Shown one piece after another: positions 1 to 5,770 of a DNA stretch of 14,388 bases (position 1 is the first letter of the stretch; every line of letters starts with the position of its first letter). Position numbers and translations under genes: made by a program. The notes under the pieces were generated by a model, which had not been told where the DNA came from, made no database searches, and saw only the letters and a list, made by a program, of their open reading frames with translations. The stretch is from the NCBI GenBank assembly GCA_017413145.1, contig JAFPUX010000057.1, positions 1 through 14,388 on the forward strand. Direction: 5' to 3'. This stretch comes from Kiritimatiellia bacterium. Lineage in GTDB: Bacteria > Verrucomicrobiota > Kiritimatiellia > RFP12 > UBA3636.

Positions 1-233
1 GCGGGCGGCGAGCGCAGCGCGAGGCCGAGATCGTCCTTGTTGGCGCGCGCCTCGGCGATCGCGTCGCGCGCGCATTCGGCCGCGTCCACCGCGGCGGCGG
101 CGGCGGCGACGTCCGGCGAATCCGCGACCGTCTCCTCGACGTGGACGAGGCCGAGCTTCGCCAGCGCGTCCAGCGTCTTGTCCCGGTCCCGCGCCATGCA
201 CAGGATCGTCGCGTGTTTCATCGGAACGATCAT
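1..233 (-). CDS. atpI: V-type ATP synthase subunit I, N-terminal part (cut by window edge)
   Basis: Only the first 77 codons are present; the gene runs off the left edge. The translation begins MIVPMKHATILCMARDRDKT and continues with ALAKLGLVHVEE. This is the typical N-terminus of V/A-type ATPase subunit I (the membrane-anchored a/I stator subunit), whose cytoplasmic N-terminal domain precedes the proton/sodium channel half. An alanine run follows at about residues 43-50, encoded by the GGC-rich stretch near 91-110. Its ATG overlaps the stop of the D gene as ATGA (minus strand 233-230), so the two are probably translationally coupled. The order B-D-I matches chlamydial and spirochaetal V-ATPase operons. 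The membrane half is not visible, so completeness cannot be judged. Confidence 0.85.
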   Translation of the reverse strand, partial: MIVPMKHATILCMARDRDKTLDALAKLGLVHVEETVADSPDVAAAAAAVDAAECARDAIAEARANKDDLGLALRSPP

Positions 234-853
234 GCCGCGCCTCCTTCCCCGTCCGCCGGGGCGTCGGCCTTCGTCCCGTGGCTCTTCGCGATCTTGGCGC
301 GGGCGACGGCGGAGGTCTGTTCGTCGCCGATGGCGACGTTGATGACGCGGATGTTCTCGCGGCACTCGGGGATCTTGACCTTCTCGAAGAGGTTCACGCG
401 CTGCGAGGTGGTGCGCAGCTCCTCGGCGATCAGGCGTACCTGCTCGGCGGCGATTTCGCGCTCGGCGCGGACGGACATCAGCGCCTCGGCGGCGTCCGCC
501 GCGTCGTCCGCCCACGCGGGCGTGGCCCAGAGGTCGATTTCGGCGCGGCGCGCGTCGATGCCGTCGAAGACCGGGATCTCGACGCCGGCGATGTTGCCGG
601 CGTGCGTGCGGACGCGCTCCAGCTCGACGGAGAGCGGAACCGATTCGTCGGCGAGGAGGCCGATCCAGGGCTTCGCGGCGCCGAGGAGCTCCTCCTCGCG
701 GCGGGCGAGCTCGTCGGCCTTCGCGCGCATGCCGCCGAGCTCCATCTGCAGCTGCGACTTCTTGAGCTGCAGCATCGGGAGGAACTTCCGGTAGCGGGAC
801 AGGGCGTCCTTCTGCGCCTTGAGCTCGGTTTTGGTGAGTTTGACCTTGGCCAT
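230..853 (-). CDS. atpD: V-type ATP synthase subunit D
   Basis: A 207-residue protein that starts MAKVKLTKTELKAQKDALSR, a close match to the start of V/A-ATPase subunit D, the central rotor shaft that couples ATP hydrolysis or synthesis in the A3B3 head to the membrane ring. The long charged helical stretches at both ends (about 1-75 and 120-190) fit the antiparallel coiled coil of the family. The central EIPVFDGIDARRAEIDLWAT and the NLFEKVKIPECRENIRVI block near the C-terminus (about 153-170) are further family landmarks. Length is normal (about 200-220). Only six bases separate it from the B stop, and no strong Shine-Dalgarno sequence is seen, which suggests coupling to B. A hydrophilic Ala/Gly/Asp-rich tail of about 15 residues ends the protein. 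Confidence 0.93.
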   Translation of the reverse strand: MAKVKLTKTELKAQKDALSRYRKFLPMLQLKKSQLQMELGGMRAKADELARREEELLGAAKPWIGLLADESVPLSVELERVRTHAGNIAGVEIPVFDGIDARRAEIDLWATPAWADDAADAAEALMSVRAEREIAAEQVRLIAEELRTTSQRVNLFEKVKIPECRENIRVINVAIGDEQTSAVARAKIAKSHGTKADAPADGEGGAA

Positions 854-859
854 GGCGGG

Positions 860-2158
860 CTACTGCTTCTTCGGCCAGAACTTTTCGACCATCTCCGTGC
901 GGATGCCGGTCTCGGAGGGGTCGAAGCAGTCGGCGAGGATCTCCCAACCCAGGTCGAGCGCCTTCTCGAGCGGGATGTTGACCGTGATGTCCATCATCTC
1001 CTTCTCGAAGCGGCCGCCGTACTTGAGCAGCTTCTCGTCCCACGCGGACATGCGGAAGCCCATGGACTGCTTCTCCAGCGTCGAGCGGTACTGGGCGAAG
1101 AGCTGGATCATCGTGTCCATGATGATGCGGTGGTCGGCGCGCGAGGACTTGTTCACGTTCTGCTTGAGGCGGGAAAGCGAGCCGAACGGCTCGATGTGGC
1201 CGCCCTCGAGGTAGAACTGGCCTTCGGTGATGTAGCCGGTGTTGTCCGGGACGGGGTGCGTCACGTCGCCGCCGGGCATCGTGGTGACCGCGAGGATCGT
1301 GATCGAGCCGGCGCCCTCGAAGTCGACCGCCTTCTCGTAGCGCGCGGCGAGCTGCGAGTAGAGGTCGCCGGGGTAGCCGCGGTTGGACGGGATCCGCTCC
1401 ATCGTGATCGCGACCTCCTTGAGGGCGTCGGAGAACGAGGTCATGTCGGTGAGCAGGACGAGCACCTTCTTGCCGGCGATCGCGAAGCGCTCGGCGACGG
1501 CGAGCGAGAGGTCGGGCACGAGCGAGCACTCGACGACCGGGTCGGCGGCGGTGTGGACGAACATCACCGTGCGCGAAAGGGCGCCGGACTTGTCGAGCGT
1601 GTCGCGGAAGTAGAGGTAGTCGTCGTTCTTGAGGCCCATGCCGCCGAGGACGATCACGTCGGTCTCGGCCTGGAGCGCGATGCGGGCCAGGAGCTCGTTG
1701 TAGGGTTCGCCGGACTTGGCGAAGATCGGGAGCTTCTGCGACTCGACGAGCGAGTTGAACACGTCGATCATCGGGATGTTCGTGCGCACCATGTTGCGCG
1801 GGACGATGCGCTTGGCGGGGTTCACGGACGGACCGCCGATGTCGACCAGGCCGTCGCGCAGGGCGGGGCCGTTGTCGCGCGGGTTGCCGCCGCCGTCGAA
1901 GACGCGGCCGAGCAGGTCCCCGGAGAAGGCGACCTGCATCGGGCGGCCGAGGAAGCGGACGCGCGCGTCGGTGGCGAAGCCGCGCGCGCCGGCGAAGACC
2001 TGCAACGAGACGTTCTCGCCGTCGATCTTGATGACCTGCGCCAGCGACGTCCGGCCGCGGGAGGAGATTTCGGCCAGCTCGTTGTATGTGACGCCGGAGG
2101 CGCGGAGGGAAACGACGCTGCCGGAACTGGAATCGATGCGGTGGTAGACGGTGTTCAT
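860..2158 (-). CDS. atpB: V-type ATP synthase subunit B (non-catalytic head subunit)
   Basis: A 432-residue subunit that alternates with catalytic subunit A in the hexameric head of a V/A-type ATPase. The fold is clear throughout: an N-terminal beta-barrel, the segment FAKSGEPYNEL (146-156) where catalytic subunits have a P-loop but which here lacks GxxxxGKT, a Walker-B-like LLTDMTSF (235-242), IPSNRGYPGDLYSQLAARYE (256-275), and SLSRL (327-331). The degenerate P-loop marks it as B and not A. I chose the ATG at 2158 because a GGAG lies seven bases upstream and the protein then begins MNTVYHRIDSSSG, as expected. An ATG at 2257 in frame would lie upstream of the predicted -10 box. No subunit A precedes it: the gene is first in its transcript. 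Confidence 0.94.
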   Translation of the reverse strand: MNTVYHRIDSSSGSVVSLRASGVTYNELAEISSRGRTSLAQVIKIDGENVSLQVFAGARGFATDARVRFLGRPMQVAFSGDLLGRVFDGGGNPRDNGPALRDGLVDIGGPSVNPAKRIVPRNMVRTNIPMIDVFNSLVESQKLPIFAKSGEPYNELLARIALQAETDVIVLGGMGLKNDDYLYFRDTLDKSGALSRTVMFVHTAADPVVECSLVPDLSLAVAERFAIAGKKVLVLLTDMTSFSDALKEVAITMERIPSNRGYPGDLYSQLAARYEKAVDFEGAGSITILAVTTMPGGDVTHPVPDNTGYITEGQFYLEGGHIEPFGSLSRLKQNVNKSSRADHRIIMDTMIQLFAQYRSTLEKQSMGFRMSAWDEKLLKYGGRFEKEMMDITVNIPLEKALDLGWEILADCFDPSETGIRTEMVEKFWPKKQ

Positions 2159-2216
2159 GGATGCGCTCCGCCCCCGCGCCGCCGGCGCCGGGGGCCTGTT
2201 TCGTGGATAGGCGCGC

Positions 2217-2245
2217 ATTATACCTTTTTCCGCGCCGGAAGGGAA
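2217..2245 (-). promoter_or_regulatory. Predicted promoter of the V-ATPase genes
   Basis: On the minus strand a perfect TATAAT lies at 2222-2217. The region 17 bases upstream (2245-2240, TTCCCT) is a poor -35 box. Transcription would start near 2208-2210, giving a leader of about 50 G+C-rich bases before the atpB ATG at 2158. The perfect -10 box stands out against a background of about two thirds G+C, but the weak -35 keeps this a prediction. Confidence 0.55.
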
Positions 2246-2271
2246 GCGAAAACGCACAGGAAAAAAAGCGC

Positions 2272-2300
2272 TTGTTTTTTGAAACGGGTTTTGCTAGCAT
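2272..2300 (+). promoter_or_regulatory. Predicted promoter of the rpsL-rplO ribosomal cluster
   Basis: TTGTTT at 2272-2277 is followed after 17 bases by TAGCAT at 2295-2300, preceded by TG at 2292-2293, which makes an extended -10 box. A run of seven A at 2261-2267 just upstream could act as an UP element. The predicted start is near 2307, leaving a leader of about 33 bases. A purine tract (AAAAAGGAAAA, 2319-2329) sits 13 or so bases before the rpsL ATG and probably serves as the ribosome binding site. The 180-base interval 2159-2339 contains nothing else but the opposing V-ATPase promoter and leader. Confidence 0.65.
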
Positions 2301-2339
2301 AGTCGCCGCTTTTGCGACAAAAAGGAAAATTCCCCGTCC

Positions 2340-2711
2340 ATGCCTACCATCAACCAGCTCGTCCGAAAGGGCCGCCAGACGCTTGCGAAGAAGAGCAAGT
2401 CGCCCGCCCTCAAGAACTGCCCGCAGCGCCGCGGCACCTGCCTTCTCGTGAAGACGCAGACGCCCAAGAAGCCGAACTCCGCGCTGCGCAAGGTCTGCCG
2501 CGTGCGCCTCACGTCCGGCTACGAAGTGACCGCCTACATCGGCGGCGAGGGCCACAACCTGCAGGAGCACAGCGTGGTGCTCGTCCGCGGCGGCCGCGTG
2601 GCCGACCTTCCGGGCGTGCGCTACCACGTCGTCCGCGGCGCGCTGGACTGCCTCGGCGTGAACGGCCGCAAGCAGGGCCGCTCGAAGTACGGCATGAAGC
2701 ACGGCAAGTAA
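2340..2711 (+). CDS. rpsL: 30S ribosomal protein S12 (uS12)
   Basis: A 123-residue S12, the decoding-centre protein that monitors codon-anticodon pairing. Numbering matches E. coli without gaps up to at least residue 96. Signatures are PTINQLVRKGR at the start, TPKKPNSALRKVCRVRLT (41-58), IGGEGHNLQEHS (67-78) and LPGVRYHVVRGALD (90-103). Lys43, a streptomycin-resistance position, is kept, and so is Asp89, the residue that RimO methylthiolates in E. coli. Residue 88, lysine in almost all bacteria and another classic resistance site, is alanine here (GCC at 2601-2603). It is the first gene of the ribosomal cluster. Identity is certain; the effect of Ala88 is inferred. Confidence 0.98.
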   Translation: MPTINQLVRKGRQTLAKKSKSPALKNCPQRRGTCLLVKTQTPKKPNSALRKVCRVRLTSGYEVTAYIGGEGHNLQEHSVVLVRGGRVADLPGVRYHVVRGALDCLGVNGRKQGRSKYGMKHGK

Positions 2712-2726
2712 TCCGAGGTAAATACC

Positions 2727-3206
2727 ATGTCCCGTCGATTCAACAGCGCCGCCGCCAAGCGCCCGGCCCAGACCGATCCCAAGTACGGCAGCGAGCTCGT
2801 CTCGCACATGATCAACTATTTCATGCGCAAGGGCAAGAAGACGACCGCCCGGCGCATCGTCTACGCGGCGCTGGACGAGGTGGCCGCGAAGGTGGAGGGC
2901 AAGGAGCTTCTCGAGGTCCTCGACACGGCCGTCAACAACATGAAGCCCCGCGTGGAGGTGAAGAGCCGCCGCGTCGGCGGCGCGTCCTACCAGGTGCCCG
3001 TCGAGATCAAGCCGGCCCGCCAGCTCGCGCTGGCGCTGCGCTGGCTCGCGACCTACGCGGCGGGCCGCCGCGGCATGGGCATGAGCAAGGCGGTCGCCGC
3101 CGAGATCGTGGATGCCTACAACAACACGGGCAACGTGATCAAGAAGCGCGACGACACGCACAAGATGGCCCAGGCCAACCGCGCGTTCGCGCACTACGGC
3201 TTCTAG
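2727..3206 (+). CDS. rpsG: 30S ribosomal protein S7 (uS7)
   Basis: A 159-residue primary 16S rRNA-binding protein that nucleates the 30S head and lines the E site. Recognisable blocks are DPKYGSELVSHMINYFMRKG (17-36), the family signature around VNNMKPRVEVKSRRVGGASY (about 69-88) including the beta-hairpin, and the C-terminal NRAFAHYGF. Most homologues have Arg where this protein has Gly in the last motif (usually AHYR). GAGG sits eight bases before the ATG, and the gap after rpsL is 15 bases. The rpsL-rpsG order is that of the classical str operon. After its stop comes a 116-base gap with hairpins, unlike the tight spacing elsewhere in the cluster. Confidence 0.98.
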   Translation: MSRRFNSAAAKRPAQTDPKYGSELVSHMINYFMRKGKKTTARRIVYAALDEVAAKVEGKELLEVLDTAVNNMKPRVEVKSRRVGGASYQVPVEIKPARQLALALRWLATYAAGRRGMGMSKAVAAEIVDAYNNTGNVIKKRDDTHKMAQANRAFAHYGF

Positions 3207-3213
3207 CCGTCCG

Positions 3214-3266
3214 GCCGCGCGCCGCCCCCGCTCCGGGGAGGGCGCGCGGCGATCCGCATCTGCGGA
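3214..3266 (+). terminator. Tandem hairpins between rpsG and fusA, possible attenuator
   Basis: A 10-bp perfect stem pairs GCCGCGCGCC (3214-3223) with GGCGCGCGGC (3241-3250). Inside it CCCC (3226-3229) can pair with GGGG (3235-3238). A second stem, TCCGCA/TGCGGA (3253-3258 with 3261-3266), follows at once. The tail reads CCCCTTTCGATCTTT, with only short T runs, so this is a weak or partial intrinsic terminator at best. It could also be an RNA processing or attenuation site that lowers fusA expression relative to rpsL and rpsG. Confidence 0.45.
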
Positions 3267-3279
3267 CCCCTTTCGATCT

Positions 3280-3308
3280 TTGACAACGCAACGATACGAA
3301 ACCATTTT
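3280..3308 (+). promoter_or_regulatory. Possible internal promoter for fusA
   Basis: A perfect TTGACA lies at 3280-3285. Seventeen bases further on, the -10 position (3303-3308) reads CATTTT, a 3/6 match only. If used, transcription would begin about 3315, leaving a leader of under ten bases before the ATG at 3323. The location just after the hairpins is what a secondary promoter would need, but the weak -10 box makes this tentative. Confidence 0.35.
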
Positions 3309-3322
3309 CCCTTCCCCGCGCC

Positions 3323-5440
3323 ATGGCAGGCGAGAACCAGACGAAGAAGAACGCGACTGCGGACGGCAACGGCCGTTCGCACGCGCTCGCCGACGTCCGG
3401 AACATCGGCATCATCGCGCACATCGACGCGGGAAAGACGACGGTTTCCGAGCGCATCCTCTACTACGCCGGGGAAATCCACAAGATCGGCGAGGTGCACG
3501 AAGGCACCGCGACGATGGACTGGATGGTGCAGGAGAGGGAGCGCGGCATCACGATCACGTCGGCGGCCATCACCTGCGAGTGGATGGGCCGCCAGGTGAA
3601 CCTGATCGACACGCCCGGACACGTGGACTTCACCGTCGAGGTGGAGCGCGCGCTGCGGGTGCTCGACGGGGCGGTCGGCGTCTTCTGCGCCGTCGCGGGC
3701 GTGCAGCCGCAGTCGGAGACCGTCTGGCGCCAGGCCGACCGCTACGGGGTGCCGCGCATCGCGTTCGTCAACAAGATGGACCGGATGGGCGCGGACTTCG
3801 GCCGCGTCGTGTCGCAGCTGCGCGAAAAGCTCCACGCCAACGCCGTGGCGCTGCAGCTGCCGATCGGCTCTTCGGAAACGTTCCGCGGCGCGGTGGACCT
3901 CATCGCGCGGAAGGCGGTCACCTACAACGACGAAGATCTCGGCGCGGAGCCGGTCGTCGCGGAGGTGCCGGCCGAGCTGGCGGGCGAAACCGAGGCCGCG
4001 CGCGAAGCCCTGGTCGAGGCTTTGGCGGACGCCGACGAGGCGTTCGCGGACCTCTACCTGGGCGGCGGCGAGATTTCGGAGGACGACTTCCACGCGGCCT
4101 TGCGCCGCGCGGTCGTGGCGCGCAAGATCGTTCCCGTCCTGTGCGGGACCGCGCTCAAGGACAAGGGCGTGCAGCCGCTGCTCGACGCGGTGGTCCGCTA
4201 CCTGCCGAGCCCGCTGGACGTCCCGCCCGTCGAGGGCGTGGAGATCCGCTCCGGCAAGACCGTGCAGCGCGCCGCGGACGACGCGGCGCCGCTCGCGGGC
4301 CTCATCTTCAAGGTCGCGGCCGATCCCTACCTCGGCAGGCTCCTCTACGTGCGCGTCTACTCGGGCGTGCTCAAGCGGGGCATGAACGTGTGGAACCCGC
4401 GCACGAAGTCGCGCGACCGCGTGATGCGCCTCCTGCGCATGCGCTCCAACGAGCAGCAGGACACGGAGGCGATCCACGCGGGCGAGATCGGCGTGCTGGG
4501 CGGCATCGGGAAGTTCACGACGGGCGACACCGTCTGCGCCGAGCAGGCGCAGATCGCGCTGGACCGCATCGAATTCCCGGAGCCGGTGATGTTCATGGCC
4601 ATCGAGCCGAAGAGCCGGGCGGACAAGGAGAAACTCGAAGGGGCGCTGCAGATGCTCTCCGACGAAGACCCCACGTGCCGCGTCCGGATCGACGAAGAGA
4701 CGGGCCAGACGATCGTGAGCGGAATGGGGGAGCTCCACCTGGAGATCCTCCGCGACCGCCTCCTGAGGGAATTCAAGGTGCCGGCCAACACCGGCAAACC
4801 GATGGTTTCGTATTACGAAACGATCACCGGCGAAGCGGACGGGCGGCACACGTTCGACCGCGAAATCGGTGGGAAGCGCCAGGCGGCGACCGTGGAGCTC
4901 CACGTGTCGGCCGGGACGCGCGGGAAAGGTGGCCTCGTCGAGGTCAAACCGCCCCGGAACACCATTCCGCCCGAATTCTGGGCCCCGATCGAACAAGGGG
5001 TCCGGGATGCAATCCTGACCGGCGTGCTGGCCCGTTTCCCGATGCAGGACGTGTGCGTCCGCATCACCGGGGGAGGGATCCTCGATCCCGACTCCGCGAC
5101 GGAGACGGCGTTCCGCACGGCGGCCATCCTGGCGTTCCGCGAAGCCGCGCAGGCGGCGAAGCCGGAGCTGCTCGAACCGATCATGGCCGTGGAGCTCGTC
5201 ACGCCGCCGGAGTTCACCGGCGACCTCATGGGCGACCTCAACGGCCGCCGGGGCCAGGTCCGCGAGATGGAGGCGCAGGGCGACCTGCAGGCCATCCGCG
5301 CGGACGTGCCCCTGGCCGAACTGTTCGGCTACGCCACCGCGATCCGGTCCCTTTCCCGGGGCCGCGCGTCCTACTCCATGGAGCCGAAAGGCTTCGCGAT
5401 CGTTCCAACCGTTGTCAAAGAAGAAATCCTGAACAGGTAA
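3323..5440 (+). CDS. fusA: Elongation factor G, resembling the spdEFG2/mitochondrial EF-G2 subfamily
   Basis: A 705-residue translational GTPase. GTP-binding motifs are complete: AHIDAGKT (32-39), RGITITS (74-80), DTPGH (96-100), NKMD (150-153). Domain III has SGMGELHLEI, and domain V ends with FGYAT and GRASYSME. Length matches EF-G (about 700). Domain IV is unusual: the tip loop that reads GGRGQY in canonical EF-G is IGGKRQ here (515-520), and the second tip loop (580-591) has Ile-Leu where E. coli has His583. GTALKDKG in the G domain and VRIDEETGQTI in domain III also resemble EF-G2-type factors, which release ribosomes with RRF and do not translocate. It may therefore be a recycling factor, though its place in the str operon would normally imply the translocase. 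No Shine-Dalgarno sequence precedes the ATG; the upstream bases are pyrimidine-rich. The family is certain; the subfamily is inferred from recalled sequences. Confidence 0.93.
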   Translation: MAGENQTKKNATADGNGRSHALADVRNIGIIAHIDAGKTTVSERILYYAGEIHKIGEVHEGTATMDWMVQERERGITITSAAITCEWMGRQVNLIDTPGHVDFTVEVERALRVLDGAVGVFCAVAGVQPQSETVWRQADRYGVPRIAFVNKMDRMGADFGRVVSQLREKLHANAVALQLPIGSSETFRGAVDLIARKAVTYNDEDLGAEPVVAEVPAELAGETEAAREALVEALADADEAFADLYLGGGEISEDDFHAALRRAVVARKIVPVLCGTALKDKGVQPLLDAVVRYLPSPLDVPPVEGVEIRSGKTVQRAADDAAPLAGLIFKVAADPYLGRLLYVRVYSGVLKRGMNVWNPRTKSRDRVMRLLRMRSNEQQDTEAIHAGEIGVLGGIGKFTTGDTVCAEQAQIALDRIEFPEPVMFMAIEPKSRADKEKLEGALQMLSDEDPTCRVRIDEETGQTIVSGMGELHLEILRDRLLREFKVPANTGKPMVSYYETITGEADGRHTFDREIGGKRQAATVELHVSAGTRGKGGLVEVKPPRNTIPPEFWAPIEQGVRDAILTGVLARFPMQDVCVRITGGGILDPDSATETAFRTAAILAFREAAQAAKPELLEPIMAVELVTPPEFTGDLMGDLNGRRGQVREMEAQGDLQAIRADVPLAELFGYATAIRSLSRGRASYSMEPKGFAIVPTVVKEEILNR

Positions 5441-5449
5441 CACGCAGCA

Positions 5450-5758
5450 ATGCAAAGCAAACGCATCAGAATCAAAATGCAGGCCTACGACCACCGCGTC
5501 CTGGACCAGGCCGTCTCCGAAATCGTCGAGACGGCCAAGGGGACGGGCAGCCAGGTCGTCGGCCCCGTTCCGCTGCCCACGCGCGTCGAGCGGTTCACCG
5601 TGAACCGCAGCCCGCACGTGGACAAGAAGTCGATGGACCAGTTCGAAATGCGCACCCACAAGCGCATGTTCGACATCCTCGACCCCACCGTCAAGACGGT
5701 CGAAGAGCTCAAGAAGCTCAACCTGCCGGCCGGCGTGGACATCAGCATCAAGATCTAA
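5450..5758 (+). CDS. rpsJ: 30S ribosomal protein S10 (uS10)
   Basis: A 102-residue S10, part of the 30S head and also a partner of NusB in antitermination complexes. It starts MQSKRIRIKMQAYDHRVLDQ and carries the signature GPVPLPTR (38-45), VNRSPHVDKKS and EMRTHKRMFDI, ending DISIKI. Length is standard (about 102-105). It lies only nine bases after the fusA stop, with an AGG inside the end of fusA as the likely ribosome binding site. In most bacteria tuf sits between these two genes, or a long S10 leader precedes rpsJ; neither is seen here, so the L4-responsive leader known from E. coli has no room. Confidence 0.98.
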   Translation: MQSKRIRIKMQAYDHRVLDQAVSEIVETAKGTGSQVVGPVPLPTRVERFTVNRSPHVDKKSMDQFEMRTHKRMFDILDPTVKTVEELKKLNLPAGVDISIKI

Positions 5759-5770
5759 GGAGTCCGCGAC

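Noticed and set aside
91..110. GCG-rich simple repeat
   Set aside because: It encodes an alanine run in the N-terminal domain of subunit I and needs no separate explanation.
2159..2257. A 33-residue N-terminal extension of V-ATPase subunit B from an ATG at 2257
   Set aside because: The extension (rich in Pro and Arg) is not found in the family, lies across the predicted -10 box, and the ATG at 2158 has a well-spaced GGAG.
2261..2280. A-run, AAGCGCTT, T-run as an intrinsic terminator
   Set aside because: The palindrome is only eight bases and overlaps the predicted rpsL -35 box; no gene ends nearby. It fits better as promoter-associated A/T-rich DNA.
278..2302. A 674-codon open frame on the plus strand opposite the V-ATPase B and D genes
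   Set aside because: It is the shadow of two certain genes in a genome with few stop codons. Its composition is repetitive Asp/Val/Gly/Leu/Arg with no known motif.
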